From positions 1 through 64,000 of the forward strand of contig NZ_CADIJP010000003.1 in NCBI RefSeq assembly GCF_902859725.1: 64,000 nucleotides of DNA, written 5' to 3'. The DNA is from Achromobacter mucicolens. GTDB lineage: Bacteria; Pseudomonadota; Gammaproteobacteria; Burkholderiales; Burkholderiaceae_B. Under the pieces are notes generated by a model. It ran no database searches. It saw nothing but the letters and a program-made list of their open reading frames with translations, and had not been told where the DNA came from. A program made the position numbers and the translations under genes. This document shows, one piece after another, positions 19,214 through 30,046 of this stretch (the first letter of the stretch is position 1; every line of letters begins with the position of its first letter).

Positions 19214-20668
19214 ATGCAAGAAACTTCTCTCAAGCGCGCGGGCAATGTCCCCGGCGAAACCCGCGACGGCGGCTCCCCCGTCCTGCCTTCGGCCATTCCC
19301 GGCGCCGGCTCCCCCCGCAAGCTGTACATCCGCACCTTCGGCTGCCAGATGAACGAGTACGACTCGGACAAGATGGCAGACGTGCTGCGCGAGGACCAGG
19401 GCGGGCTCGAACTGACCGACAACCCCGAAGAGGCCGACGTCATCCTGTTCAACACCTGTTCGGTGCGCGAAAAGGCGCAGGAAAAGGTGTTTTCTGACCT
19501 GGGCCGCGTGCAGCACCTGAAGAAGACCAATCCGAACCTGGTCATCGGCGTGGGCGGCTGCGTGGCCAGCCAGGAAGGCGAGGCCATCGTCAAGCGCGCG
19601 CCGTACGTCGACGTGGTGTTCGGCCCGCAGACGCTGCACCGCCTGCCCGACCTGATCAAGCGCCGCCGCGACGAAGGCCGCTCGCAGGTCGACATCAGCT
19701 TTCCCGAGATCGAGAAATTCGACAACATGCCGCCGCCGCGCGTCGAAGGCGCCACGGCTTTCGTGTCCATCATGGAAGGCTGTAGCAAGTACTGCAGCTT
19801 CTGCGTCGTGCCTTACACGCGCGGCGAAGAGGTCTCGCGCCCGTTCGACGACGTGCTGATCGAAGTGGCCGACCTGGCCGACCAGGGCGTCAAGGAAGTG
19901 ACGTTGCTGGGCCAGAACGTGAACGCTTACCGCGGCCGCATGACCGATTCCGACGAGATCGCAGACTTTGCGATGCTGCTGGAATACGTGCACGAGATCC
20001 CCGGCATCGAGCGCATTCGCTACACGACCTCTCACCCCAAGGAAATGACCCAGCGCATGGTGGACGCCTACGCCCGCCTGCCCAAGCTGGTCTCGTTCCT
20101 TCACCTGCCGGTGCAAGCCGGCAGCGACCGCGTGCTGGCCAGCATGAAGCGCGGCTACACCACGCTGGAATTCAAGTCCGTCGTGCGCCGTCTGCGCGCC
20201 GCCCGCCCGAATCTCACGCTGTCCTCCGACTTCATCGTGGGCTTTCCCGGCGAGACCGAGGAAGACTTCGAAAAGACGCTCAAGCTGATCGAGGACGTCG
20301 GCTTCGATACGTCGTTCTCGTTCGTGTACTCGCGCCGCCCGGGCACGCCCGCCGCCGACCTGACGGACGACACGCCCCAGGACGTGAAGCTGCGCCGGCT
20401 GCAGCGCCTGCAGGCGCTCATCAACGAACAGGCGGCAACGATTGCCCGCAACATGGTGGGCACGCGCCAGCGCCTGCTGGTGGAAGGTCCCTCGCGCCGC
20501 GACCCGAACGAACTCATGGGCCGCACCGAAAACAACCGCATCGTCAATTTCCCCGCGCCCGCGCGGCTCATCGGACAAATGGTCGACGTCATCATCACCG
20601 AGGCGCACACGAACTCCCTGCGCGCCCGGGTTGCCGACGTGGACCGCACATCGCAAGAGGCTGAATGA
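19214..20668 (+). CDS. miaB: tRNA-2-methylthio-N6-dimethylallyladenosine synthase MiaB
   Basis: A 484-aa radical-SAM methylthiotransferase acting on i6A37 of tRNAs. It has the N-terminal UPF0004 domain ([14 protein letters not shown] with its cluster Cys, [25 protein letters not shown]), the radical-SAM CSKYCSFC motif near residue 193 and a C-terminal TRAM domain ending [11 protein letters not shown]-like before [15 protein letters not shown]. The first ATG gives an extra about 35-residue leader before [11 protein letters not shown]. It heads the operon miaB-phoH-ybeY-corC-lnt and overlaps phoH by 4 nt. Confidence 0.96.
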   Translation: MQETSLKRAGNVPGETRDGGSPVLPSAIPGAGSPRKLYIRTFGCQMNEYDSDKMADVLREDQGGLELTDNPEEADVILFNTCSVREKAQEKVFSDLGRVQHLKKTNPNLVIGVGGCVASQEGEAIVKRAPYVDVVFGPQTLHRLPDLIKRRRDEGRSQVDISFPEIEKFDNMPPPRVEGATAFVSIMEGCSKYCSFCVVPYTRGEEVSRPFDDVLIEVADLADQGVKEVTLLGQNVNAYRGRMTDSDEIADFAMLLEYVHEIPGIERIRYTTSHPKEMTQRMVDAYARLPKLVSFLHLPVQAGSDRVLASMKRGYTTLEFKSVVRRLRAARPNLTLSSDFIVGFPGETEEDFEKTLKLIEDVGFDTSFSFVYSRRPGTPAADLTDDTPQDVKLRRLQRLQALINEQAATIARNMVGTRQRLLVEGPSRRDPNELMGRTENNRIVNFPAPARLIGQMVDVIITEAHTNSLRARVADVDRTSQEAE

Positions 20669-21690
20669 CCACTCCCCGCTCCCGCGCGCGTCGCAGCATG
20701 CCCGTCATCGTCACCCTGGACGGCGACAACACCCACCTGGCCAACCTCTGCGGCCCCCTGGACGAAAACCTGCGGCAGCTTGCCGACGGCATGACGGTCA
20801 AGCTGTCGCGCCGCGGCAGCCGCGTCACCATCGAAGGCGAGCGGGCCGAACTGGCCGGCCGCATCCTGCGCCGGTTCCACGAACAGGCCGTGCACCGCGC
20901 CCTGTCCATCGACGACATCCAGCTTGGATTGGTTGAGATCGGCGTGGGCCGCCAGGAGGACAAACTCAAGGAGGAGCAGGCCCAGGAACTCGATGCCCTG
21001 CCCCCCCTGGACGACGAAAGCGACGGCATCGCGCTGCGCACCAAGCGCAGCGACCTGCGTCCGCGCACGCCGCGCCAGCGCGACTACCTGAACAACATCC
21101 TCAAGCACGACATCACGTTCGGCGTCGGCCCCGCCGGCACGGGCAAGACCTGGCTGGCCGTGGCCTGCGCCATCGACGCCATGGAGCGCGACACGGTGCA
21201 GCGCTTGGTGCTGACCCGCCCCGCCGTCGAAGCCGGCGAACGCCTGGGCTTTCTGCCCGGCGACCTGGCGCAGAAGGTCGACCCGTACCTGCGCCCGCTG
21301 TATGACGCGCTGTACGACCTGATGGGCTTCGAAAAAGTGCAGCGCCTGTTCGAGAAGCAGACCATCGAGATCGCGCCGCTGGCCTATATGCGCGGGCGCA
21401 CGCTGAACCACGCCTTCGTCATCCTGGACGAGGCGCAGAACACGACGCCCGAGCAGATGAAGATGTTTCTCACGCGGATCGGCTTCGGCAGCAAGGCGGT
21501 CATCACCGGCGACCCGTCGCAGGTCGACCTGCCGCGGGGCCAGGTCAGCGGGCTGGCGCATGCGGTGAAAGTGCTGCATGACGTCCAGGGCATCGCCACC
21601 ACCAAGTTCACCAGCCGCGATGTCGTGCGCCACCCCCTGGTCGCCCGCATCGTCGACGCCTACGACCGCGCCGCCGAAGATGAAGCCTGA
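20665..21690 (+). CDS. ybeZ: PhoH-like ATPase (YbeZ)
   Basis: A 341-aa P-loop ATPase of the PhoH family. Walker [12 protein letters not shown] is near residue 154, [21 protein letters not shown] holds Walker B, and [18 protein letters not shown] follows. An N-terminal KH-like domain (about 20-100) suggests RNA binding. It is known to pair with YbeY, an rRNA-processing RNase, encoded immediately downstream with an 11-nt overlap. It begins with ATG overlapping the miaB stop. Confidence 0.93.
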   Translation: MTTPRSRARRSMPVIVTLDGDNTHLANLCGPLDENLRQLADGMTVKLSRRGSRVTIEGERAELAGRILRRFHEQAVHRALSIDDIQLGLVEIGVGRQEDKLKEEQAQELDALPPLDDESDGIALRTKRSDLRPRTPRQRDYLNNILKHDITFGVGPAGTGKTWLAVACAIDAMERDTVQRLVLTRPAVEAGERLGFLPGDLAQKVDPYLRPLYDALYDLMGFEKVQRLFEKQTIEIAPLAYMRGRTLNHAFVILDEAQNTTPEQMKMFLTRIGFGSKAVITGDPSQVDLPRGQVSGLAHAVKVLHDVQGIATTKFTSRDVVRHPLVARIVDAYDRAAEDEA

Positions 21691-22153
21691 GCTGTCCCTG
21701 TCCGTGCAGTACGGGGTCGAGGAAGCCCGCCTGCCCCGCTGGCGCCTGCGCCGCTGGGCCGAACGCGCGCTGGGCGCCGCCTATGAAGACGGCCTGGTCG
21801 CGTTCTCGGCCGCCGAACTCAGCCTGCGGCTGGTCGGCGCGGCCGAAGGCCGCCGCCTGAACCGCGACTTCCGCGGCCGCGACTACGCCACCAACGTGCT
21901 GACCTTCGAGTACGGCGTCGACCCGCTGGGCGTGGCCCGCGGCGACATCGTCATGTGCGTGCCCGTGCTCGTGCGCGAGGCCCGCGAGCAGCGCAAGCCA
22001 TTGCTGGACCACGCCGCCCACCTCACCATCCACGGGGTGCTGCATTCGCTGGGCTACGACCACATCAAGGCGCGCGAGGCCAAGCGCATGGAAGCCCTGG
22101 AAACCGCCACCCTCGCGCAAATGGGCATCGCCGACCCCTACGTCGCGGCCTAA
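21680..22153 (+). CDS. ybeY: Endoribonuclease YbeY
   Basis: A 157-aa zinc RNase in 16S rRNA 3' maturation and ribosome quality control. The metal motif HGVLHSLGYDH has three histidines, preceded by RDYATNVLTFEYG. It starts inside the ybeZ stop region (ATG at 21680), so it is translationally coupled. The length is normal for the family. Confidence 0.95.
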   Translation: MKPELSLSVQYGVEEARLPRWRLRRWAERALGAAYEDGLVAFSAAELSLRLVGAAEGRRLNRDFRGRDYATNVLTFEYGVDPLGVARGDIVMCVPVLVREAREQRKPLLDHAAHLTIHGVLHSLGYDHIKAREAKRMEALETATLAQMGIADPYVAA

Positions 22154-22308
22154 GCGCAGCGGCTTCGGGTCAACCCTGAGAAATTGCCGGAAAATGGCGT
22201 GCAGCAAGGCGCAGATCGCGCCCAATGCACCCATTTTCCCGGTTGGCATTACAAACGAAGGGCCAGTATCGGTTATGCTGGCTCCTCCATAACTTGTCCT
22301 CCCGGACG

Positions 22309-23199
22309 ATGTCTGACCCTTACCCTGCTCCCGAAGCGACTTCCGCTCGCTCTGCCAAACCCGCCACCAAATCCCTCCTAGACCGCCTCCTTTCCCTTGT
22401 GCGCCGAGAGCCCGAGGACCGCGAAGGCATCAAGGCCATCCTCGAAGCCGCGCACGAGCGCGATCTGCTCGACGCGGAGTCGTACAAGATGATCAAGGGC
22501 GCGCTAGCCGTGTCCGAGGGCACTGTCGGCGACATCATGGTCCCGCGCTCGCGCATGGATCTGCTCGATGTCACGCAGCCCATTCCCTACCTGGTGGCCT
22601 CGGTGATCGAAACCGCGCACTCGCGGTTCCCCGTCTACGAGGGCGATCGCGACAACATCATCGGCATCCTGCTCGCCAAGGATCTGCTGCGCTGCATGCT
22701 GGAACCCAACATCGAAGTGCGCTCGCTGGTCCGCCCGGCCGTGTTCATCCCGGAATCCAAGCGCCTGAACGTGCTGCTGCATGAGTTCCGCGCCAGCCGC
22801 AACCACCAGGCCATCGTCATCGACGAGCACGGCGGCATTTCCGGGCTGGTCACGATGGAAGACGTGCTGGAACAGATCGTCGGCGACATCGAAGACGAGT
22901 TCGACGAAACCGAGGAAGACTCCATCTTCCCTGAAGGCGAAAACCAGTGGCGCGTGCTCGCGGCCACCGACATCTCGCACTTCAATGAAGTATTCGGCTG
23001 CCAGTTGCCCGACGACGAGTACGACAGCGTCGGCGGCTGGATGGGCGGTCAGCTCGGCCGCATCCCGCGCCGCGGCGACCACGCCGACATCGAAGGCCTG
23101 CGCCTGGAAGTGGCGCGCGGCGATGCCCGCCGGGCCATCTGGCTACGCGTCAAGCGCCTTGCCGCTCCGCAGTCCGCAGCACCCGCCAACGACGCATGA
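22309..23199 (+). CDS. corC: CorC-type CBS-domain protein
   Basis: A 296-aa soluble protein of the HlyC/CorC family. A tandem CBS pair (about 65-190: [62 protein letters not shown]) is followed by the CorC/HlyC C-terminal domain ([20 protein letters not shown]). There is no N-terminal membrane domain, so it is the short CorC form linked to Mg/Co efflux. The ATG at 22309 precedes [11 protein letters not shown]. It overlaps lnt by 4 nt. Confidence 0.93.
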   Translation: MSDPYPAPEATSARSAKPATKSLLDRLLSLVRREPEDREGIKAILEAAHERDLLDAESYKMIKGALAVSEGTVGDIMVPRSRMDLLDVTQPIPYLVASVIETAHSRFPVYEGDRDNIIGILLAKDLLRCMLEPNIEVRSLVRPAVFIPESKRLNVLLHEFRASRNHQAIVIDEHGGISGLVTMEDVLEQIVGDIEDEFDETEEDSIFPEGENQWRVLAATDISHFNEVFGCQLPDDEYDSVGGWMGGQLGRIPRRGDHADIEGLRLEVARGDARRAIWLRVKRLAAPQSAAPANDA

Positions 23200-24824
23200 C
23201 CAGCACTGCGCGCAGCCGACTCCTGCGCGGCGCCGCCGGCCTCGTGCTGGCGGGCGCCGTCCACGCCCTGACCTTTGCCCCCGGCCCGCTGCCCGGATGG
23301 GCGCTGGCGTTCACCCAGATCGCCGCGCTGGCGGTGCTGGCCCGCGTCACGCTGTACGCCCCGTCTGCCCGTCAGGCTTGGCTGCGCGGCTGGCTATTCA
23401 GCTTCGCCAGCTATGCGCTGGGGCTGTACTGGATCTTCATCAGCCTGCACCGCTACGGCGATCTGGCCGCGCCGCTGGCCGTTGCCGCCGTGCTGGCGCT
23501 GTCGGCGTTCCTGGCCCTGTTTCCCGCCACCGCCAACGCGCTGGCGCGCCGCTACGCGCCGCTGGCCCCGGACGCCGCGCCGTCCCGCATCCTGACCGCC
23601 ACACTGGCCTGGGCCGCGATGTGGGCCGCGTTCGAATGGCTGCGCGCGGTGCTCCTGACCGGCTTTCCGTGGCTGAACATCGGCTACGCGCAGGTCGACA
23701 GCCCCATCGCGGGCTGGGCGCCGCTCGTCGGCGTGCACGGCATGGCGTTCCTGGCCGCCTTTGTCGCGGCCGCCGCCGCAAGCCTCTGGCAGCCCTCCCG
23801 CAAGGCCGGCGTGGGTCCGCGCCACGCACTGGCCGCCGGCATCGCACTGGCTTTGGCCGGGGCGGGCTGGCCGCTTTCGCGCATCGACTGGTCGGCGCCC
23901 GTGGGCGACCCACTCAACGTGCGCCTCGTGCAGGGCAACATCGGGCAATCCCAGAAATTCGATCCGGCGCTTCTCGAGCAGAGCGTGCGGCGCCACCTCG
24001 ATCTGACGGCCATGCCGCCCGCGCCCGGCGTGCCCGCGCCGCAACTGGTGATCCTGCCCGAAACCGTGCTGCCCATCTTCCAGGATCAGCTCGATCCGCG
24101 GGTCTGGGAGGTCTGGCGCGACCTGGCCCGCCAGCGCAACACCGTCATCGCGATGGGCGTGCCGCTGCACGACCGCGTGGACGGCCGCGAACGCTACACC
24201 AACAGCGTCATCGGCTTTGACGGCGCCACGCCGGTCGAACAGCTGCTGGGCGGCAATACCGCCATGCGCTACGACAAACGTCATCTCGTGCCGTGGGGCG
24301 AGTACGTGCCGCCCGGCTTTCACTGGTTCGTCGAGATGCTCAACATTCCGCTGGGCGACTTCGACCGGGGCGGCGAACGCCAGACGCCCTTTGCCGTCGG
24401 CGGCCAGCACATCGCCTTCAACATCTGCTACGAAGACCTCTTCGGCCCCGACCTGCTGCCCGCCTTGCAGCCCGGCCCCAACGGCGAGCCGGGTGCGACC
24501 ATCCTGGTCAACGTCAGCAACCTGGGCTGGTTCGGCGACAGCTGGGCGCTGCGCCAACACTTGCAGATCGGGCGGCTGCGCACCATCGAAACCGCGCGTC
24601 CGATGCTGACCGCCACCAATACGGGCATCACCGCGGCTATCGATGCGAAGGGCCACGTTGCCGCGCAGCTCGCGCCGCTGCAGGCGGGCGTGCTGCCCGT
24701 CTCGGTCCAAGGCATGACGGGGCTGACGCCCTACGCGCGTTTTGGGGACAAGACCGCGCTCGCGCTGATCGGCCTGGCCCTCATTGCCGCGGTGGGCAGC
24801 GCCCGCCGCCCGCGCCGCGGCTGA
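23196..24824 (+). CDS. lnt: Apolipoprotein N-acyltransferase
   Basis: A 542-aa inner-membrane enzyme that adds the third acyl chain to lipoproteins. The N-terminal half has about six to seven TM helices. The nitrilase-like periplasmic domain contains the catalytic triad: Glu in LPETVLP (about 289), Lys in [13 protein letters not shown] (about 361) and Cys in FNICYED (about 411). A final TM helix follows. It is the last gene of the miaB operon and converges with the aldo/keto reductase 7 bp away. Confidence 0.95.
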   Translation: MTSTARSRLLRGAAGLVLAGAVHALTFAPGPLPGWALAFTQIAALAVLARVTLYAPSARQAWLRGWLFSFASYALGLYWIFISLHRYGDLAAPLAVAAVLALSAFLALFPATANALARRYAPLAPDAAPSRILTATLAWAAMWAAFEWLRAVLLTGFPWLNIGYAQVDSPIAGWAPLVGVHGMAFLAAFVAAAAASLWQPSRKAGVGPRHALAAGIALALAGAGWPLSRIDWSAPVGDPLNVRLVQGNIGQSQKFDPALLEQSVRRHLDLTAMPPAPGVPAPQLVILPETVLPIFQDQLDPRVWEVWRDLARQRNTVIAMGVPLHDRVDGRERYTNSVIGFDGATPVEQLLGGNTAMRYDKRHLVPWGEYVPPGFHWFVEMLNIPLGDFDRGGERQTPFAVGGQHIAFNICYEDLFGPDLLPALQPGPNGEPGATILVNVSNLGWFGDSWALRQHLQIGRLRTIETARPMLTATNTGITAAIDAKGHVAAQLAPLQAGVLPVSVQGMTGLTPYARFGDKTALALIGLALIAAVGSARRPRRG

Positions 24825-24831
24825 TCCCGGC

Positions 24832-25884
24832 TCACGCAAACAGGTTCGCGGGCAGCGAGCCTGTTTCGTCGGGCGGCGCCAACGGTCCGCTCCCCGCTCC
24901 CGTGGTTTCGATCGCCTGCGCAATGGCCTGCATGTCCTCGGCGTCCAATTCCAGCTCGGCCGCGCCGATCACGCCATCCACCTGCGACGCGCTGCGCGCC
25001 CCCACAATGGCGCCCGTCACACCCGGCCACGCCAACGTCCAGGCCGCCGCCGCGGCAGGGACGGTGGCGCCATGCCGTTCCGCGATCGGCTTGAAGGCAT
25101 CGGCCAGCGCCAGATTGCGTTCCAGGTCCGGCGAGCGGAAATCCGCGTGCCGCGACCGCCAATCGTCCGGCGGCAAGGCCCGTGCACGCTCGGCGCTGAA
25201 CTTGCCGGTCAGCAGGCCCGAATGCATGGGGCTGTACACGATCACACCCGTGCCGTGTGACGCGCACCAGGGAATCAGGTCGCTGGCCGCAGTACGCTGG
25301 ATTGCCGAAAACGGGGGTTGCAGCGTGTCCACGTGGCCCAGGTATTCGGCGGCACGCAACTGCGCCAGGTTGTGGTTGGATAGTCCGACAGCCCGGACCT
25401 TGCCCGCCTGCTTGAGGTCCAGCAACTCCTGCCAGTACGCCTCCAGCGGTGTGCCGTCGCCCGCAGGCCAGTGCATCTGGTAGAGGTCGATACGCTCGAC
25501 GCCCAGCCGCCGCAGCGACCCCTCCAGCTCGCGCCGGATGCTGGACGGCGCGCCCGTGCGCCGCGGCATGGCCTGGGGCTGCGCGGCCGACCACGTCAGG
25601 CCGCACTTCGTGAACACGTAGGGACGCTGGCTGGCCGGCATCTGGGCCAGCGCCTGGCGCACGATCTCCTCGGAATGGCCCAGCCCATACACCGCGGCGG
25701 TATCGATCCAGTTGATGCCGCGGTCGACCGCATGCCGGATCGCCTTGATGGATTCGGCGTCTTCCTGCGGCCCCCAGCCCACCGCCCATCCATTGCCGCC
25801 CATCGCCCAGGCCCCCAGGCCGATGCGCGTGATCTCCATGTCCGTGCGGCCCAGCGCGACGGTGGGAAAGGCGGTGGTGCTCAT
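24832..25884 (-). CDS. Aldo/keto reductase
   Basis: A 350-aa NADPH-dependent oxidoreductase with an (alpha/beta)8 barrel. The catalytic residues are visible: Asp in WIDTAAVYGLG, the Tyr following it, Lys in VFTKCGL and His in YQMHWPAG. TGAIVGARSASQV is the usual cofactor-binding end. The physiological substrate is unknown. The ATG at 25884 starts MSTTAFPTVALGRTD; earlier in-frame codons add a poor-quality leader. Confidence 0.9.
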   Translation of the reverse strand: MSTTAFPTVALGRTDMEITRIGLGAWAMGGNGWAVGWGPQEDAESIKAIRHAVDRGINWIDTAAVYGLGHSEEIVRQALAQMPASQRPYVFTKCGLTWSAAQPQAMPRRTGAPSSIRRELEGSLRRLGVERIDLYQMHWPAGDGTPLEAYWQELLDLKQAGKVRAVGLSNHNLAQLRAAEYLGHVDTLQPPFSAIQRTAASDLIPWCASHGTGVIVYSPMHSGLLTGKFSAERARALPPDDWRSRHADFRSPDLERNLALADAFKPIAERHGATVPAAAAAWTLAWPGVTGAIVGARSASQVDGVIGAAELELDAEDMQAIAQAIETTGAGSGPLAPPDETGSLPANLFA

Positions 25885-26148
25885 GGAGAAGTGCTCATGT
25901 GTCGATGTCCTTGCCGGTCTGCGGCAGCTTTCCGTGCGGCTCGCCATAGGGCGAGCACGTGTAAAAAACGCGCGCCTCGCAAAAAAAATCAGCCGTTTAC
26001 GATAGCACCTGCACAAGCCGTTGATTTTATTGATTTCTGCATCAATCGACCACGGCTTGCAGCGTGGTTTTCGCGCCAAAAAATGCCCTACTCACGGCTA
26101 TCCATCCCTCTTTTTTCGCAACTTTTTTGTTTTTTGCCATGAAGCGAC
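25885..26148. other. Intergenic region without a recognisable gene
   Basis: This stretch between the aldo/keto reductase and the tRNA promoter is AT-rich at its right end, with several A and T runs (25978-25988, 26110-26135). I see no credible coding frame or RNA gene in it. It may hold the aldo/keto reductase promoter. Confidence 0.5.
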
Positions 26149-26177
26149 TTGCACACCAAATTTAGTTCGTGCATAAT
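26149..26177 (+). promoter_or_regulatory. Promoter of the tRNA cluster
   Basis: TTGCAC (26149-26154) and CATAAT (26172-26177) have an ideal 17-bp spacer and lie about 110 bp upstream of the first tRNA. The long AT-rich tract just upstream fits an UP element, as expected for stable RNA genes. Confidence 0.75.
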
Positions 26178-26286
26178 CTCGTTTCTTCGCCAACGGCACT
26201 AAACAAAACCGGCAACGAAACAGCAAAAAACGCGCTTTAAACAGCAAGTTTCTAGCAAAAACGTTGAACGGATTGATTAGCGGAAC

Positions 26287-26362
<76 letters not shown>

Positions 26363-26394
26363 GTCCAAAGCGAAGAGTAGTACAGCAAGTCCAA

Positions 26395-26470
26395 GTCCCC
26401 TTCGTCTAGAGGCCTAGGACATCACCCTTTCACGGTGAGTACAGGGGTTCGAATCCCCTAGGGGACGCCA
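26395..26470 (+). tRNA. tRNA-Glu (TTC), copy 1
   Basis: A 76-nt cloverleaf. GTCCCCT pairs with AGGGGAC, the anticodon stem TCACC/GGTGA holds loop CTTTCAC (anticodon TTC), the T loop has GGTTCGAATCC and CCA is encoded. Confidence 0.97.
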
Positions 26471-26534
26471 GTCTTCTGGCATGCAGTAGAAGTGATGCAG
26501 TTGAAGTGACAATGTAGTTGAGTTAAGCCGCTGC

Positions 26535-26611
26535 GGAGCGGTAGTTCAGTTGGTTAGAATACCGGCCTGTCACGCCGGGGGTCGCGGGTTCGAGCCCCGT
26601 CCGCTCCGCCA
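26535..26611 (+). tRNA. tRNA-Asp (GTC), copy 1
   Basis: A 77-nt cloverleaf. GGAGCGG pairs with CCGCTCC, the anticodon loop CTGTCAC gives GTC, the T loop has GGTTCGAGCC and CCA is encoded. Confidence 0.97.
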
Positions 26612-26639
26612 AAAGCTCTCTCGCTCAGAGTCTTTCAAG

Positions 26640-26664
26640 AGCTCCGTTTTCGGGGCTTTTTTGT
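26640..26664 (+). terminator. Terminator after the first tRNA cassette
   Basis: AGCTCCG-TTTT-CGGGGCT followed by TTTTTG forms a 7-bp stem (one G-T pair) about 30 nt after tRNA-Asp. If efficient, the second cassette needs its own promoter, which I could not identify with confidence. Confidence 0.75.
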
Positions 26665-26715
26665 TTTATAAGTGTGAGACCTTGTTGTCTGAAGTTTGGG
26701 ACAGCAGGACGCCCT

Positions 26716-26791
<76 letters not shown>

Positions 26792-26824
26792 GTCGCAGTA
26801 CAGTAGTAAAGTTGTTAGTTCCGG

Positions 26825-26900
26825 GTCCCCTTCGTCTAGAGGCCTAGGACATCACCCTTTCACGGTGAGTACAGGGGTTCGAATCCCCTAGGGGACGCCA
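26825..26900 (+). tRNA. tRNA-Glu (TTC), copy 2
   Basis: Reads identical to the first tRNA-Glu, with anticodon TTC and encoded CCA. Confidence 0.97.
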
Positions 26901-26980
26901 GCTTCCGCTGGCAAGCAGTACAAGCTGTCTTGACACCACAGCCGCAGTAAAGAAGTTTGAAGACATCAGTAAGCCGCTGC

Positions 26981-27057
26981 GGAGCGGTAGTTCAGTTGGT
27001 TAGAATACCGGCCTGTCACGCCGGGGGTCGCGGGTTCGAGCCCCGTCCGCTCCGCCA
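26981..27057 (+). tRNA. tRNA-Asp (GTC), copy 2
   Basis: Reads identical to the first tRNA-Asp, with anticodon GTC and encoded CCA. Confidence 0.97.
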
Positions 27058-27098
27058 AGCACATTGCGCTTACCGAACGCTGCTCGCAGCACGCATCG

Positions 27099-27123
27099 AA
27101 AGCTCCGGATTCCGGAGCTTTTT
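27099..27123 (+). terminator. Terminator after the second tRNA cassette
   Basis: AAGCTCCGGA-TTCCGGAGCTT forms a near-perfect palindromic stem running into TTTTTGCTTTT, about 40 nt after the second tRNA-Asp. Confidence 0.83.
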
Positions 27124-27278
27124 GCTTTTGCGGATCCGGCTCAAGGCGACGCGTTCGCGGTGCAATCCCCTCCCGCTGCACCCCTTCCGCGAGACTCGTC
27201 CGTTTTGACCTCTGGACAGTACCGGCGCGCGGCTTCATGCTTGCGCGTACACGCCATGCGAAGAAAAAAGAGGCCTAC

Positions 27279-28772
27279 GTGACCCCCAACGACGCCGCAC
27301 CCCAAGCACATCGCCAACACCTGCAAAGCATCATCGCGGGCCTGAACGAGGGCATCATCCTGCTTGAGGCCGACGGCTCTATCGCCTGGGCCAACGCCAG
27401 CGCACTCGCGCTGCACGGCGCCAACGCCATCGAAGAGCTGGGCGGCACGCCCGCCGGCTACCGCAAGCGATATACGCTTACCTACCGCAACCATCACCGC
27501 GTGCCGGCCCGCCAGTATCCAATGGACCGGCTTTCGGCGGGCGAAGAATTCGAAGACCTGCTGCTGGATCTGGGCCGCAAGGACGACGACGAATTCACGC
27601 GCAACCTGATGGCGCGCGGGCTGGACCTGGACGACGGCGGCCCCATTCCGTACCGCGTGCTTATCCTTCACGACCAGACGGCCCAGGTCAATGCCGAGGA
27701 ACGGTTTGAGCGCGCTTTTTCCGCCAATCCGGCGCCTGCGCTGATCTGCCGGCTTTCCGACCTGCGCTACGTCAAGGTGAACCAGGGCTTCCTGGAGATG
27801 ACCGGCTATTCGCGCGAAGCGGTGCTGGGCAAATCGGCCTACGAACTGGACGTGCTGGACGGCAGCGACGACAAGGAAACCGCCGTGGCGCGGCTCAACG
27901 AAGGCCAGACCATTCCGCAGCGCGAAGGCGTGCTGAAGCTGCCGGATGGCACCAGCAAGTTCGTCGTGGTGGCGGGCCAGCCCATCGACATGCACGACGA
28001 ACCGTGCATGCTGTTCACCTTCATCGACCTGGAAGGGCGCAAGCGTACCGAAGAAGCCTTGCGGGAAAGCGAAGAGCGATTCTCCAAGGCGTTCCAGCTG
28101 GCGCCCGTGCCGATGGCGGTCTGTGACGGCGACACCCTGAACGTGTTGAACCTGAATGACGCCTTTGCGGCGGCCACCGGCCTGTCGCTGGACGACAAGG
28201 CGGAACAGGACCTCGTCGAGCTGGGACTGCGTCCGTACGAAGGCATGCTGGCAGGCCTGAAGCGCGGCGAAAGCGTACGCAACCGCGAAGCCGTGATGAT
28301 TGCGCGCGACGGCGGCGAACTGGACTGCCTGGTGTCGGCCGAACCGGTCATGATCGGCGGGCTGCGCCGCGTGCTGATCGTCATGCAGGACATCACCGAG
28401 CGCAAGCGATCCGAGACCGAACTGTTGACCGCGATCGAGGCGGTGATGCAGGACACTTCCTGGTTCAGCCGCGGCATCATCGAGAAACTGGCGCAACTAC
28501 GCCAGCCCGCACCCGCCACACGCGACGTGGCCGAACTTGCGCAGCTCACCTCGCGCGAGCGCGAAGTCCTCGGGCTGTTATGCCAGGGGCATGACGACGA
28601 CGGCATCGCCAAGGCGCTCAAGCTGTCGCGCAACACCGTGCGCAATCACGTCGCCACGATCTACAGCAAGATCGGCGTGCATCGACGAAGCGCTGCCATT
28701 GTCTGGGCACGCGACCGCGGCATCACCGGCCACGAAAGCGCTCGCAACCGCGATAAGCAGACGAAGTCCTAA
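27279..28772 (+). CDS. Triple-PAS sensor with C-terminal LuxR-type DNA-binding domain
   Basis: A 497-aa cytoplasmic one-component regulator. Three PAS-type sensor units are visible: about 10-130, about 145-265 (RFERAFSANPAPALICRL, GFLEMTGYSREAVLGKS) and about 270-390 (RFSKAFQLAPVPMAVCDGD), the last two ending in IDLEGRKRTEE and QDITERKRSE linkers. The LuxR HTH lies at about 422-485 (LTSREREVLGLLCQG, LSRNTVRNHVATIYSKIGVH). There is no receiver, kinase or TM segment. I chose the GTG at 27279, with AAAGAGG 6 nt upstream, over an ATG at 27237 without a ribosome site. The signal and targets are unknown. Confidence 0.82.
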   Translation: MTPNDAAPQAHRQHLQSIIAGLNEGIILLEADGSIAWANASALALHGANAIEELGGTPAGYRKRYTLTYRNHHRVPARQYPMDRLSAGEEFEDLLLDLGRKDDDEFTRNLMARGLDLDDGGPIPYRVLILHDQTAQVNAEERFERAFSANPAPALICRLSDLRYVKVNQGFLEMTGYSREAVLGKSAYELDVLDGSDDKETAVARLNEGQTIPQREGVLKLPDGTSKFVVVAGQPIDMHDEPCMLFTFIDLEGRKRTEEALRESEERFSKAFQLAPVPMAVCDGDTLNVLNLNDAFAAATGLSLDDKAEQDLVELGLRPYEGMLAGLKRGESVRNREAVMIARDGGELDCLVSAEPVMIGGLRRVLIVMQDITERKRSETELLTAIEAVMQDTSWFSRGIIEKLAQLRQPAPATRDVAELAQLTSREREVLGLLCQGHDDDGIAKALKLSRNTVRNHVATIYSKIGVHRRSAAIVWARDRGITGHESARNRDKQTKS

Positions 28773-29026
28773 GAGCTGCGGGGCCGATTTACAATTTGAA
28801 TCAAAATATTCGCCCCCTCGGCCTCCCCGAAGATGCCAACGCGTTAGTACGTGCGGCTGCCCAAAAGCGGCCATTTTCATTGATCAGCCCTGCAAGCTGC
28901 CCCTAAATCCGGGCTTATCACCCGCATTGCGCAAATCGGCCGCCCCTTCTTACGATCCGCCGATCCAGCCCCTGGCCCACTGGTCACCGGGGCGAGATCC
29001 GGCCACGAACGAAGGAGCCCCCGATC

Positions 29027-30046
29027 ATGCAGACTGCGTACATTCCCGTTCCAACGGCGCCCAAGCGCCCGCCCGCCTCGGCATGGAGCACCGACGCCAT
29101 CATGGCGCTCTACGAGCTGCCGTTCATGGATCTGATGTACCGGGCGCAGCAGACGCACCGCGCCCATTTCGATCCGAACGTCATCCAGCTGTCCAGCCTG
29201 CTGTCGATCAAGACCGGCGGCTGTCCCGAGGATTGCGCGTACTGCCCGCAGTCCTCGCACTACGACACCGGCGTGGACGCCGACAAGCTGATGCCCCTTG
29301 AGGACGTGGTCGCCGCAGCGCGCGCGGCGCAGGCGGGCGGCGCCCAACGATTCTGCATGGGCGCCGCGTGGCGCAGTCCCAAGCCCCATCACCTGGATGC
29401 CGTGGCCGAGATGGTCAGCGCCGTCAAGGCGCTGGGCCTGGAGACCTGCGTGACGCTGGGCATGCTGAAAGACGGCCAGGCCGAGCAGTTGAAGGACGCC
29501 GGCCTGGACTACTACAACCACAACCTGGATACCTCGCCGGAGTTCTACGGCAAGATCATCTCCACGCGCACCTACCAGGACCGCCTGGACACGCTGGACC
29601 GGGTACGCGACGCCGGCATCAGCGTATGTTGCGGCGGCATCGTCGGTATGGGCGAATCGCGCCGCGAGCGCGCCGGCCTGATCGCCCAGCTGGCCAGCAT
29701 GGAGCCTTACCCCGAGTCCGTGCCGATCAATAACCTGGTTCAGGTCGAAGGCACGCCGCTGTCCGCCGTGGAGGCGCTGGATCCGTTCGAGTTCGTCCGC
29801 ACCATCGCGGTAGCGCGCATTGCAATGCCGCGCGCCGCAGTGCGCTTGTCGGCCGGACGCGAGGCCATGGACGATGCGCTGCAGGCGCTGTGTTTTCTGG
29901 CGGGCGCCAATTCCATGTTCTACGGCGACGCGCTGCTGACGACCGCCAACCCGCAGATGGCCGCCGACCAGCGCCTGCTCGATCGCCTGGGCATGCGGGT
30001 CGACGCGGCCGCCCACGACCACCACGACACGCCAGCATGCCCCTGA
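29027..30046 (+). CDS. bioB: Biotin synthase
   Basis: A 339-aa radical-SAM enzyme that inserts sulfur into dethiobiotin. The [4Fe-4S] motif is CPEDCAYC in [46 protein letters not shown] and [16 protein letters not shown] follow the BioB pattern. Ribosome site GAAGGAG lies 11 nt before the ATG. It stands apart from other bio genes. The 254 bp upstream (28773-29026) hold an AT-rich patch near 28790-28815 that could be a promoter, but I see no clear biotin-repressor operator. Confidence 0.96.
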   Translation: MQTAYIPVPTAPKRPPASAWSTDAIMALYELPFMDLMYRAQQTHRAHFDPNVIQLSSLLSIKTGGCPEDCAYCPQSSHYDTGVDADKLMPLEDVVAAARAAQAGGAQRFCMGAAWRSPKPHHLDAVAEMVSAVKALGLETCVTLGMLKDGQAEQLKDAGLDYYNHNLDTSPEFYGKIISTRTYQDRLDTLDRVRDAGISVCCGGIVGMGESRRERAGLIAQLASMEPYPESVPINNLVQVEGTPLSAVEALDPFEFVRTIAVARIAMPRAAVRLSAGREAMDDALQALCFLAGANSMFYGDALLTTANPQMAADQRLLDRLGMRVDAAAHDHHDTPACP

